Source: Armatimonadota bacterium
GTDB taxonomy: Bacteria > Armatimonadota > Fimbriimonadia > Fimbriimonadales > Fimbriimonadaceae
Length of the DNA stretch: 64,000 bases
Reading direction: 5' to 3'
Assembly (NCBI GenBank): GCA_018268255.1
Contig: JAFDWX010000001.1
Span: forward strand, 310,001 to 374,000
The notes under the pieces: model-generated
Database searches by the model: none
The model's input: the letters and a program-made list of their open reading frames with translations, nothing else
What the model was told of the DNA's origin: nothing
Shown here: one piece after another, positions 16,916 through 25,634 of the stretch
Layout of the letters: every line of letters begins with the position of its first letter
Position numbering within the stretch: the first letter of the stretch is position 1
Position numbers and translations under genes: made by a program

Positions 16916-17452
16916 ATGAGGCGCAATGATCTCTGGGACCTAAACGAGGCGCTTCAGCATCCCGGCAAGAAGGTAGCGGTCGATATCGTAACCGAACTTG
17001 CCGAAGAAGCCGACATCGATCTCCTGAAACCCATTGAAGGTTATTTGGAGGCGGTGAGCACTGGCAATCTTCTCTTGCTGACGGGCGAATTCAAAACAAA
17101 ATGCGTGGTCGAGTGCGCACGTTGCGGAGGTCCGCTGGAGATTGAGCTTGACTTCAAAATGGAGGAGCAGTTCCCGGTTGAGGGCGTTCCGAGCATCTAT
17201 TCACACGACGATTATGCGCGCGTCGTTGCGGAAGAGGACTACCCACTGTTCGACGATAACAACCTGATCGTCGAAGCGCTGATCCGACAAGGACTTCTCA
17301 CGGAAACTCCACTCCAACCGCTTTGCCAGTTTGGTTGGGATGGCCCATGTCCCGAAGCAGCCAAGCGTTTAGCCGCCAAGGCTCTGAAAGAGCAGTCACA
17401 CCCGCTGGGCAAACTCTCTGAACTCCTTCAGCCCGAGGAGGATGCGGAGTGA
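16916..17452 (+). CDS. yceD: YceD/DUF177 family protein
   Basis: 178 residues. DUF177 proteins are linked to 23S rRNA accumulation and usually precede rpmF. The paired cysteines (CVVECARCGG near residue 55, and PLCQFGWDGPC near 140) match the family. ATG 16916 is preferred because the promoter-like box GGTAGAAT lies just before it. The stop overlaps the GTG start of plsX. The usual intervening rpmF (ribosomal protein L32) is absent here. Confidence 0.85.
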   Translation: MRRNDLWDLNEALQHPGKKVAVDIVTELAEEADIDLLKPIEGYLEAVSTGNLLLLTGEFKTKCVVECARCGGPLEIELDFKMEEQFPVEGVPSIYSHDDYARVVAEEDYPLFDDNNLIVEALIRQGLLTETPLQPLCQFGWDGPCPEAAKRLAAKALKEQSHPLGKLSELLQPEEDAE

Positions 17453-18447
17453 ATCTAGCGCTGGATGCGATGGGCGGAGATCACGCGCCCAATGAGATTG
17501 TTGCTGGTGCGCTACTCGCGGCTCCTCAGATTCAGGGCACGATTACGTTGGTCGGCAACGCGGATTCCATAACTCCGCTTCTTCCCAAACCTACTCCACC
17601 CCAGATCGCGATCGTGCCAGCGAGCCAGGTCATCGAAATGGACGAGTCGCCGGTTGAGGCAATCCGGCGCAAAAGAGACTCTTCCTTGATGGTCGCAGTG
17701 GAACTCGTTAAAGCTGGATCGGCGGACGCCATGATCTCGGCTGGCAACACAGGTGCGGCCACCGCCGCTTCACTCTTGGCCTGGCGAACCATGCCCGGAG
17801 TGCACCGGCCCGCGATTGCGGCACTATTTCCAAATAAGCACCGTGAATTTGTGCTTCTGGATGCTGGCGCTAGCCCAGACGTTGATCCGTCGCACATGGT
17901 GGAATTCGCCCAGATGGGACTGGTGTATGCCAGAACGATGCTGGGGCGAACGGATCCTAAGGTTCACTTGCTCAATATCGGCGAGGAAGATTCCAAGGGC
18001 AACAGCTTTGCGAAGCAAGCTCACAAACTTCTCTCGCACCATGCTTGGTTTGGGGGCAATATCGAGGGTAAGGACATGTTTCGACAGCACGTTGACGTCG
18101 TTGTCTGCGACGCCTTTGTCGGAAACATCGTGCTGAAAACTAGCGAGGGAGTAGCCGAATTCCTGATGAGTTCGATCCGAGATGCGCTTCCGGATAATCC
18201 GATTGCCAAGCTGCCTTATCTTCCGCTTCGCAGTCTGTTCGCTCCCATTCGAAAAAAGGTGGACTACGCGGAGTATGGCGGAATGCCGTTGCTCGGGCTG
18301 AATGGGCTCACCTTCATCTGTCACGGTCGGAGCAGCGCAAAGGCGATCAAGAACGCTCTGCTCTTTGCCCAACGCGCCGTGAAAGGCCAATTATTGGATA
18401 AGATGCGAGAGAGCATGGCCGCTCCTGGCCGAGAGTCTCGCAAGTAA
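17449..18447 (+). CDS. plsX: Phosphate acyltransferase PlsX
   Basis: 332 residues. Makes acyl-phosphate from acyl-ACP for the first step of phospholipid synthesis. The N-terminal NLALDAMGGDHAPNEIV, the GNTGAATAASLL segment and DAFVGNIVLKTSEG are family signatures. It starts at GTG 17449 in a GTGA overlap with yceD and is followed five bases later by fabH, the common yceD-plsX-fabH order. Acts at the cytoplasmic face of the membrane. Confidence 0.97.
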   Translation: MNLALDAMGGDHAPNEIVAGALLAAPQIQGTITLVGNADSITPLLPKPTPPQIAIVPASQVIEMDESPVEAIRRKRDSSLMVAVELVKAGSADAMISAGNTGAATAASLLAWRTMPGVHRPAIAALFPNKHREFVLLDAGASPDVDPSHMVEFAQMGLVYARTMLGRTDPKVHLLNIGEEDSKGNSFAKQAHKLLSHHAWFGGNIEGKDMFRQHVDVVVCDAFVGNIVLKTSEGVAEFLMSSIRDALPDNPIAKLPYLPLRSLFAPIRKKVDYAEYGGMPLLGLNGLTFICHGRSSAKAIKNALLFAQRAVKGQLLDKMRESMAAPGRESRK

Positions 18448-18452
18448 GATTC

Positions 18453-19439
18453 ATGAAAAAACGCGCGGTAATCCAAGCGATCGGGCACTCGGTGCCAGAC
18501 AAGGTTCTGACCAACCACGACCTCGAAAAATTGGTGGACACGTCGGACGAGTGGATCATCCAGCGAACCGGAATATCCGAACGTCGGATGTGCGGACCGG
18601 GCGAAACGACGAGTGTCCTATCCATTCGAGCCGCCAAAGAAGCTCTGGCCCACGCCAAGATGTCTCCGGCGGAACTGGATCTGGTTGTCGTCGGCACCGT
18701 CACGGGCGATATGCTCTTTCCTTCGACCTCTTGTTTGGTTCAAGCAGGAATCGGAGCCGTTAACGCGGGCGCATTTGATGTCGGAGCAGCGTGCGCTGGG
18801 TTTATTTACTCTCTCAGCGTGGCAACAGCGATGATCGAGAATGGCCAAGTCAAGAACGCGCTCGTGGTCGGTGCCGATACGCTCACTCACTTTATTGATT
18901 GGACAGACCGATCCACCTGCATACTCTTTGGAGATGGTGCTGGTGCTGTGGTTCTCTCGGGCGAGGAAGACCAAGGGCGAGGCATCATGCGCACCGTCCT
19001 TCTGGCAGATGGAACCGGCTCGCAATATATCGACCTGGAGATCGGTGGATCACGGTATCCCACCACGAATCCCGAATCGGCAAAGGCCAGAAAGTGCATC
19101 TACATGGCCGGGTCGGAAGTTTATCGATTTGCGGTCAACGCCATGGGTGAAGCCTGTTGCAGAATTCTTGACGAGGCGGGACTTTCTCCCAAGGATGTAG
19201 ACCTATTTGTCCCCCACCAGGCCAATTTGCGGATAATCGACTCCGCTGCCAAACGACTGGGTCTGTCCGAAGAGAAAGTCTTTGTGAATGTCCACAAGTA
19301 TGGAAACACGAGCGGTGGGTCGATCCCGCTGGCTTTGTATGAAGCGGAACACGAAGGTCGGCTTCAGCCGGGAATGCTTGTAATGACCGTTGGCTTCGGT
19401 GCTGGACTCGTCTGGGGCGCCAACCTCATTCGCTGGTAA
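18453..19439 (+). CDS. fabH: Beta-ketoacyl-ACP synthase III FabH
   Basis: 328 residues. Condenses acetyl-CoA (or another primer) with malonyl-ACP to start fatty acid synthesis. The catalytic triad is visible: Cys114 in GAACAGFIYS, the histidine in FVPHQANLRI and the asparagine in KYGNTSGGS. DEWIIQRTGISERR near residue 33 is the standard FabH N-terminal motif. It sits five bases after plsX in one operon and ends before a strong hairpin at 19443-19474. Confidence 0.97.
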   Translation: MKKRAVIQAIGHSVPDKVLTNHDLEKLVDTSDEWIIQRTGISERRMCGPGETTSVLSIRAAKEALAHAKMSPAELDLVVVGTVTGDMLFPSTSCLVQAGIGAVNAGAFDVGAACAGFIYSLSVATAMIENGQVKNALVVGADTLTHFIDWTDRSTCILFGDGAGAVVLSGEEDQGRGIMRTVLLADGTGSQYIDLEIGGSRYPTTNPESAKARKCIYMAGSEVYRFAVNAMGEACCRILDEAGLSPKDVDLFVPHQANLRIIDSAAKRLGLSEEKVFVNVHKYGNTSGGSIPLALYEAEHEGRLQPGMLVMTVGFGAGLVWGANLIRW

Positions 19440-19442
19440 CAG

Positions 19443-19474
19443 AAGATCCCTTGAACCTAAGTCCAAGGGATCTT
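19443..19474. terminator. Hairpin between convergent fabH and beta-barrel gene
   Basis: AAGATCCCTTG (19443-19453) pairs perfectly with CAAGGGATCTT (19464-19474) around a ten-base loop. Neither side has a long T-run. Its place between two convergent stops suggests a shared terminator. Confidence 0.65.
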
Positions 19475-19494
19475 GAGCATAGCTGACACTTACT

Positions 19495-20001
19495 TTAGAA
19501 TCGGTAGCCGAGGTAAACGCCGAAGCTGTTAGCCTTCGCGCCTGCCGCATCGGAGCTGAAAAGCAGCGTGCCCTCCGCAAATAGGTTCTCACCGAAATCG
19601 CGTCCCAATCCAAGCCGGGCACCGTAGGCAATCTTCGACTTGTTGACGTCGATGCTCACGCCGCCAACACCGGCAAAGAAGTAGTTGCGGGTACCGTTCT
19701 CGGGGTTCTTATCCAGGTAGTAGCGCTGGTTGACCATAAATGGGAACATGTTGCCCTTGGCTCCGCTACCGCTCTTGCCCAACCAATCCAGGCTGAGATA
19801 GGTCTGGTTAACTGTCGACAGCACCTTGAGAGGAAACTCGAGTCCGATTCCGATCATATTTCCGGTCACGCGTCGAGTCGGCTGCTCAAACGGATAGACT
19901 CCACCCACTCGGAGTCTCAGTCCACTGGTGTCAATGTCGGCATGAGCTGGAACCACCATCGCCAAGCTCAAAACTGCACATCCAATCGCTGCACGCTTCA
20001 T
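19495..20001 (-). CDS. Small outer-membrane beta-barrel-type protein
   Basis: 168 residues. A clear signal peptide (MKRAAIGCAVLSLAMVVPAHA, cleavage after AHA) is followed by alternating strands, and the protein ends YLGYRF, with the terminal phenylalanine typical of outer-membrane barrels. I recognise no named family. ATG 20001 is preceded by AGGAGG twelve bases upstream; the longer reading from 20109 lacks a signal. A TAAACT element about 70 bases upstream may be its -10. It may be a small porin-like or adhesin-like protein. Confidence 0.75.
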   Translation of the reverse strand: MKRAAIGCAVLSLAMVVPAHADIDTSGLRLRVGGVYPFEQPTRRVTGNMIGIGLEFPLKVLSTVNQTYLSLDWLGKSGSGAKGNMFPFMVNQRYYLDKNPENGTRNYFFAGVGGVSIDVNKSKIAYGARLGLGRDFGENLFAEGTLLFSSDAAGAKANSFGVYLGYRF

Positions 20002-20139
20002 CTTCGTTTCAATCCTCCTAAGACCCTCGACAGCTTCAAGCACGTCGAAAGTTGGCGATAGTTTACATATCTTCAAGCAATTTGCGTATTGCCGTGCGAT
20101 TCTGAGCACTATAACTGGCCCCTCCTCCTGGGTCCTGCC

Positions 20140-20147
20140 GGTAAACT
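20140..20147 (+). promoter_or_regulatory. Candidate -10 box for glyS
   Basis: GGTAAACT ends ten bases before ATG 20158. It lies inside the short palindrome CCGGTA-AAC-TACCGG (20138-20152), so a regulator could compete with the polymerase here. Confidence 0.4.
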
Positions 20148-20157
20148 ACCGGTTCCC

Positions 20158-22212
20158 ATGTCCCATCTTCTGCTTGAACTCGGCTGTGAAGAACTGCCTG
20201 CATCGTTTGTTCGGCGATCCTTCAGACAGCTCCACGACGAAGTCGTAAGTCGTCTTGAGGCAGAGAATCTGGCCTGTGTCAGCTCGGGTTGCATGGGAAC
20301 TCCCAGACGGCTCATCGTTTGGGCCGATGGCATCCCGGCTCGCCAGCCAGATTCCACCAAGACCCAGCGGGGGCCAGGCCTCAAAGCGGCCTATGACGCA
20401 GAGGGTAATCCAACCAAAGCCCTGGAGGGCTTCTGCCGATCTCAAGGTGTGGAGGTTGCTGATCTGACTCAGGAAGGCGACTATGTCTGGGTTAATAAGC
20501 ATGTCCCAGGGCGTCCGGCGCAAGAAGTTCTGGGCGAAATTCTCGAGGCATCCATTCGTGCGCTAACATTTGACAAGTCCATGCGCTGGGGCGAGAGTCG
20601 AATGCGTTTCGCCCGCCCGATTCGCTGGATTCTGGCTGCCTACGATGGCGCGGTTGTCGATTTCTCCGTCGAAACAGTGCAAGCCGGGCTGATGAGTCGT
20701 GGCCACCGATTCTATTCCCCGGGACAATTCGAAGCCACAACCAAAGATTCCCTTATCGACCAGTTGCGGGCGGCAAAAGTCGAGCCCGATCCTGAAGAGC
20801 GCGCAGCGCGCATCGTCGAGGGTGCCCATGGCGTTGCCGACGGCAAGCCGGATATCCAGGACTCACTTCTAGACGAGAACGTCTTTCTTACCGAGTGGCC
20901 TACTGCGATACTGGGCAGTTTCAGCGACCAGTTTATGGATCTGCCGGAGGCCGTCCTGGTGACGGCGATGGCCAAACACGAGAAGTTCTTCCCAGTGCGG
21001 GATGCGTCCGGCAAACTGACCCCGCACTTCGTGTCGATTCGCAACGCTGGTCAAGACGACGACGTTCGAGGCGGCAACGAATGGGTGCTCAACGCTCGAT
21101 TCAACGACGCGAAGTTCTTTTTCGATGAAGATCGCAAGCGCTCGCTCGATGATTTTCTTGCCCAGACCAGCAGGATGACCTTCCAGGAAAAGCTCGGTTC
21201 GGTTCGGAACCGAGCAGACCGAATTGCGAAGCTTGCCGGAGCCCTTTCCGCTTCCATCGAGGGTGTGGATCGAGCCAAAGCCGAGAAGGCAGGTCTCTAT
21301 GCAAAAGCGGATCTCTCAACGGGACTAGTCAATGAACTCCCCGCTCTTCAGGGCAAGGTAGGCGCCGAGTACGCAGCTCGCGAAGGTTTTGATCCATCAA
21401 TCTGCGAGGCCCTCGGCTACCAATATGATCTTGGTTTGTGCGTACCGGCTGATTCCGAAAGCAAACAACTCGGACTTTGCCTTCTATTGGCAGATCAGAT
21501 CGACAAACTCGCAGGATATTTGGGCATTGGACAGATCCCCAGCGGAAGCAGCGACCCATTTGCCCTCCGGCGTGCTGTCACACTTTTGATCGAAAGTAGC
21601 CAGGAGATTGGTCTTGAGACCGGTTTTTGGCCACTCATTGAGAAAGCCCAACAGCTCTATGCCGAGCAGAACGTGAACTTGGATCAAGCACAGATTCGAA
21701 AAGGCCTAGTGGACCTTGCGTCGGGCCGATATCCCGTGCTTTGGAAAAACTACCGTTACGATGTTCTGGAAGCAGCTATGACGACTGATGCGGAGACGAT
21801 GCTCGACCCCCTGGCGATCAAGTTCCGGGTGGAAGCTATGGCCAAGCTCGCCACGGACTCGAACCTTCTCCAAACAATCAGCCGGCCGATTAACATTGTC
21901 AATGCTGCTGTCGGCAAGGGGATCGACGTGGGTGCCGATGACTTTTCTTTAGTCCCAGAGGGATGCCTGGATTCTGCAGAAGGAGCGACTTTGCTCAGGG
22001 AAGCAAGGAAGTTAGGAACGGTGCGATCAGCAGAAGAATGGTTCAACGGCGCTAAAATTCTGGCCGACCCCATTAACAAATTCTTCGATGCGACCATGAT
22101 TATGGTGGAGGACGCTTCCGTCCGAACGGCAAGATTGAGCTTGCTGAACGCGTTGCGAGCGTGGTTCGAAATCGCCGGAAACGTCTCCAAAATCGTTGTT
22201 GAAGGAAGCTGA
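20158..22212 (+). CDS. glyS: Glycine--tRNA ligase beta subunit
   Basis: 684 residues. The beta chain of the bacterial heterotetrameric glycyl-tRNA synthetase; it binds tRNA while the alpha chain holds the active site. The N terminus SHLLLELGCEELPASFV, then GTPRRLIVW, RGPGLKAAYD, MRWGESRMRFARPIRWI and the C-terminal DALR-type anticodon domain (RLSLLNALRAWFEIAG) match GlyS. ATG 20158 fits the family start exactly. glyQ (alpha chain) is not adjacent, unlike in many genomes, and must lie elsewhere. Confidence 0.96.
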   Translation: MSHLLLELGCEELPASFVRRSFRQLHDEVVSRLEAENLACVSSGCMGTPRRLIVWADGIPARQPDSTKTQRGPGLKAAYDAEGNPTKALEGFCRSQGVEVADLTQEGDYVWVNKHVPGRPAQEVLGEILEASIRALTFDKSMRWGESRMRFARPIRWILAAYDGAVVDFSVETVQAGLMSRGHRFYSPGQFEATTKDSLIDQLRAAKVEPDPEERAARIVEGAHGVADGKPDIQDSLLDENVFLTEWPTAILGSFSDQFMDLPEAVLVTAMAKHEKFFPVRDASGKLTPHFVSIRNAGQDDDVRGGNEWVLNARFNDAKFFFDEDRKRSLDDFLAQTSRMTFQEKLGSVRNRADRIAKLAGALSASIEGVDRAKAEKAGLYAKADLSTGLVNELPALQGKVGAEYAAREGFDPSICEALGYQYDLGLCVPADSESKQLGLCLLLADQIDKLAGYLGIGQIPSGSSDPFALRRAVTLLIESSQEIGLETGFWPLIEKAQQLYAEQNVNLDQAQIRKGLVDLASGRYPVLWKNYRYDVLEAAMTTDAETMLDPLAIKFRVEAMAKLATDSNLLQTISRPINIVNAAVGKGIDVGADDFSLVPEGCLDSAEGATLLREARKLGTVRSAEEWFNGAKILADPINKFFDATMIMVEDASVRTARLSLLNALRAWFEIAGNVSKIVVEGS

Positions 22213-22401
22213 TTGGAACGAACTTTCGAAAACTCCGGACCCGTCTCCTGTCTACAATCGCAGATTCGGGCTAAACTACGCGATACTTGTCCGAAAGCAT
22301 GTAACTGGGACTGGATTTTAGGTTAATTGGGCCAATACAACTAAATCACAGCGTTCAAAACGATCATGATGATGTCGATGTCGAGCATGGAGGTCTGCTG
22401 A

Positions 22402-24162
22402 GTGGAAATTCCCGCCTGGCTGCAGGCGCTACTACAGCGAGGCTTGATCACCCAAGAACAGGTGGATCAAGCGATGAGTATCCAAAAACAAACTGGGCAG
22501 AATTTGGAACGGGTGGTCCAAGAGCTCAAATTTGTGGGTGAGCGCGAACTTCTTGCGGCAAAAGCCCAGGAAATGCGAGTCCCCTTTGCGGATTTGGATC
22601 GTGTTCAGATCGAATCGTCTGCGATCAACGTTGTCCCCGACCGAATCGCCAAAAACCACAACGTTATCCCCGTTCGAAAAGATGGTGCGACGCTGTACTT
22701 GGCTATGGCCGATATTAACAATATCGCTGCGGCCGATGACGTCCGCATGATTTCAGGATGCAAAGTCATCCCGGTGATGGCCGTTCCGGGTGCCATCGAA
22801 GATGCCATCCGAAAATACTACGGCGGCGATTCCACGCCAGCACCCGCAGCCGGATCGTCGACTCCTCAGGAAAAGGCAGCACCAGCCGAAACAAGCGCAG
22901 ACCTGCGCCAACTTATCGCCCAGGCAGGCGTCAACCGAGGAAGCGAACTCGAAGAGGACGCGGAAGGCGATGCAGAGAAGATGGCCGAGCAAGCTCCGAT
23001 CATCAAGCTTGCCAACGCCATTATCCAACAGGCGATTTACGACAGAGCCTCCGACATCCATACCGAGCCGCAGCAACGCGGTGTTCGCGTTCGGTACCGC
23101 GTAGACGGTGTTCTCAGCGAAGCGATGACGGTTCCCAAGAACCTGCAGGCTCCGCTCATTTCGCGCTTCAAGATCATGGCCGAAATGAACATCGCCGAGC
23201 GACGCGTTCCCCAAGACGGCCGTATCGAAGTCCGGCACCAGGGCAAGGAATACGACCTTCGCGTCAGTTCGATCCCCACGCCGTTTGGCGAGAAGATCGT
23301 TATGCGTATTCTCGACAAGCAAAGCGTTATGATCGGTTTGAACCGGTTGGGCTTTACGGACGAGAACATGGTCAAGATCGACGAATTGACCGCTCAGCCC
23401 AACGGCCTGTTCCTCTGTACCGGTCCGACGGGTTCTGGCAAAACGACTACCCAATACTCGGTTTTGAACAAGCTCAACCAGGTTGGGGTCAACATCGTAA
23501 CAGTCGAGGATCCGGTCGAGTATCAGATTCCCGGTATCGCTCAAGTCCAAACGAACAAAAAGGCGGGCTTGGTCTTCTCGACCGCTCTCCGCGCATTCCT
23601 TCGACAGGACCCTGACATCATCATGGTCGGTGAGATGCGCGACCTTGAGACCGCCGAAATCGCGATCGAATCCTCCCTCACGGGACACTTGGTCCTTTCG
23701 ACGCTTCACACCAACGACGCACCATCGGCCACCCTTCGTATGGTGGACATGGGTGTTGAGCCATACCTGATCGCAGCAACGCTGATCGGATGTCTCGCGC
23801 AACGTCTGGGACGACGAGTGGACCCTGACAATCGAGAGCCGTACACAGTTAAGGAAATGGACCTCCGCCGATTTGGCTTCCAAGTCCAGAATCCTGACCA
23901 TGAAGTCACCTTGTGGCGCGGCATCCCAGCCGAATCAAATCGAAACACTGGATTCAAGGGCCGTACGGGTTTCCATGAATTGATGGTGATGAACGGTGAA
24001 ATCGCCGAACTCATCGTGCGACGAGCTCCTTTGGCTGATATCAAGGCTGCCGCAAAGGCAAACGGCATGAAAGAACTTCGAGAGGACGGTCTCGGCAAGG
24101 TGCTTGCTGGTGTGACAACTCCCGACGAGGTCATGCGCGTTGTCTTCACCGCGGGTTTCTAG
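22402..24162 (+). CDS. pilB: Type IV pilus assembly ATPase PilB (GspE family)
   Basis: 586 residues. Drives pilus extension from the cytoplasmic face. An N-terminal MshEN domain (WLQALLQRGLITQEQVDQA and on) is followed by the ATPase: Walker A GPTGSGKT (341-348), the Asp-box region and the Walker B-type MVGEMRD, and the His box HLVLSTLHTND. The four-cysteine zinc motif seen in most PilB/GspE proteins is missing: the segment between RLGRRVDPDNREPY and GFKGRTGFHELM has no cysteines. GTG 22402 has GGAGG eight bases upstream. It is not next to pilT-pilC; a dockerin-like gene lies between. Confidence 0.93.
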   Translation: MEIPAWLQALLQRGLITQEQVDQAMSIQKQTGQNLERVVQELKFVGERELLAAKAQEMRVPFADLDRVQIESSAINVVPDRIAKNHNVIPVRKDGATLYLAMADINNIAAADDVRMISGCKVIPVMAVPGAIEDAIRKYYGGDSTPAPAAGSSTPQEKAAPAETSADLRQLIAQAGVNRGSELEEDAEGDAEKMAEQAPIIKLANAIIQQAIYDRASDIHTEPQQRGVRVRYRVDGVLSEAMTVPKNLQAPLISRFKIMAEMNIAERRVPQDGRIEVRHQGKEYDLRVSSIPTPFGEKIVMRILDKQSVMIGLNRLGFTDENMVKIDELTAQPNGLFLCTGPTGSGKTTTQYSVLNKLNQVGVNIVTVEDPVEYQIPGIAQVQTNKKAGLVFSTALRAFLRQDPDIIMVGEMRDLETAEIAIESSLTGHLVLSTLHTNDAPSATLRMVDMGVEPYLIAATLIGCLAQRLGRRVDPDNREPYTVKEMDLRRFGFQVQNPDHEVTLWRGIPAESNRNTGFKGRTGFHELMVMNGEIAELIVRRAPLADIKAAAKANGMKELREDGLGKVLAGVTTPDEVMRVVFTAGF

Positions 24163-24184
24163 TCACCAATAGGTATTTCGTACT

Positions 24185-24227
24185 ATCGGGCAAAATCCTC
24201 AACCTTTTTCAGGGGATTTTGCCCGAT
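24185..24227 (+). terminator. Rho-independent terminator of pilB
   Basis: ATCGGGCAAAATCC (24185-24198) pairs with GGATTTTGCCCGAT (24214-24227), then TTTCTTG. A textbook hairpin. Confidence 0.9.
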
Positions 24228-24270
24228 TTTCTTGTAAACTCCGCCGAATTGGACACAGGAGGAGTTGACC

Positions 24271-25485
24271 ATGTTTTCCCGAAGTATTTTCGTTCTTGGA
24301 GCAACCTTGATCACCGGGGCTGCTTACCCCAGTCTCGTTAATTACGGAATCGCCTTTTACTCTGACAAGACTCAGGTATCGGACTTCAACCCAGCGGACC
24401 CGCCAATCTGCTCCATCTACACAACGGTCTCCTCGGATACCGACAACGAGTTGCTTGGGGGATCGCTGACCTCCACAGCGGCGCATGCGGTGACCTATGT
24501 TGTGGGAGGTCCGAAGCTCGTTCTGGGAGGGCAAGGCGGCTATAACACCATTTCCGCATTGCAGGCGGATTATCCCGCTGGGGCGTTCCTAATGAAACTC
24601 AACACCACGGGCGGCATCATCAGCGATAAGGCGCATGTGCCGACGTTCGATTTTCCAAATCGGGAGCCCTTCTTGAATGCGGGGACGTTTTCCGGGCTCC
24701 AACTTACACCCGCGAACCAGCCCGCAACGGTGACATGGCCTTCATTCACTGGCAATGGCAGCGCATTCGCGTACACGAGCACCCTCCAACAGATCGACAT
24801 CACAACAGGTTTGTACGTCGCCGGATATTCGGGAAATGGGGCGACCTTTACAAGCCAAGTACTCCCGGGATCAACTCTCAAGAGCGGTCATCAATATTTC
24901 TACGAACTTGCCTTCCTGAGCCAATACACAGATCCTTCTCCGGCGTTTGGCACCGATGGCTACATCACATTCATTCGTAGAGCCACGGGGCGATTTAAGG
25001 TCAAAGCACTTCCGGGTACGATTTCAGGCCAAATCAACCTCAAGGACATCGGCTACTATGTAGGCGAGCCTATTGTCGTCGAGGTACTGAATACCAACTC
25101 AAATGTCGTGTATACGACCTCTTTTCCGATCAATTACGAGGGTTGGTATGCCTTCGATGCTCCGTTCTCCAGTGGAACGTATGCGATCCGCTTCAAGGGC
25201 CGACACTGGCTTTCTAACATTAAGAAGAGCGTCAACTTCGGAGTGGGTCAGGATTATCTCAACGTGAGCCTGACAAACGGGGACTTGGATGGAGACAACC
25301 AAGTCACCATCTTCGATTACATCGTCCTGAATGACTACTTCGACAAGTCTTACCTGGACGCCGACTGGAACACTGTTGGACCGAACGGATTCGCACCCAA
25401 GGACGCCGATCTTGACAATGACTACGCAGTGTCGGTGTTCGATTATCTGATTATCAGCAACAACTTCGACGAGGCGGGATTCTAG
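24271..25485 (+). CDS. Secreted protein with C-terminal dockerin-like repeats
   Basis: 404 residues. A signal peptide (MFSRSIFVLGATLITGAA) is followed by about 230 residues of unknown beta-rich sequence, a domain near residues 250-330 (ISGQINLKDIGYYVGEPIVVEV, read in parts, then KGRHWLSNIKKSV) and two EF-hand-like repeats: NGDLDGDNQVTIFDYI and DADLDNDYAVSVFDYLI. The Asp/Asn spacing suggests calcium binding as in type I dockerins. AGGAGG lies eight bases before ATG 24271. The last 150 residues resemble the protein at 53570-54718. No cohesin is visible in the window, so a cellulosome role is not supported. Confidence 0.7.
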   Translation: MFSRSIFVLGATLITGAAYPSLVNYGIAFYSDKTQVSDFNPADPPICSIYTTVSSDTDNELLGGSLTSTAAHAVTYVVGGPKLVLGGQGGYNTISALQADYPAGAFLMKLNTTGGIISDKAHVPTFDFPNREPFLNAGTFSGLQLTPANQPATVTWPSFTGNGSAFAYTSTLQQIDITTGLYVAGYSGNGATFTSQVLPGSTLKSGHQYFYELAFLSQYTDPSPAFGTDGYITFIRRATGRFKVKALPGTISGQINLKDIGYYVGEPIVVEVLNTNSNVVYTTSFPINYEGWYAFDAPFSSGTYAIRFKGRHWLSNIKKSVNFGVGQDYLNVSLTNGDLDGDNQVTIFDYIVLNDYFDKSYLDADWNTVGPNGFAPKDADLDNDYAVSVFDYLIISNNFDEAGF

Positions 25486-25511
25486 AAGTCACCTGGCGGG
25501 GTTTGAGGAAC

Positions 25512-25534
25512 CTGGGCACCCCGAAAGTGCCCAG
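25512..25534 (+). terminator. Terminator after the dockerin-like gene
   Basis: CTGGGCAC (25512-25519) pairs with GTGCCCAG (25527-25534) over a seven-base loop, with a T-run about a dozen bases further on. Confidence 0.6.
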
Positions 25535-25634
25535 ACCTTCGGCACTTTTTGCCAAATGAACGAAAGAAGCGCAGAGTCCGTCCAAAGATTGCTATTATAG
25601 GGAGAACCCATCCCTATGGGTTTGCTTTTGCTCC

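Noticed and set aside
22753-23901. A 382-residue open frame on the minus strand inside pilB
   Set aside because: It lies fully antisense to a well-conserved ATPase and its product is of low-complexity, shadow-like composition with no family motif.
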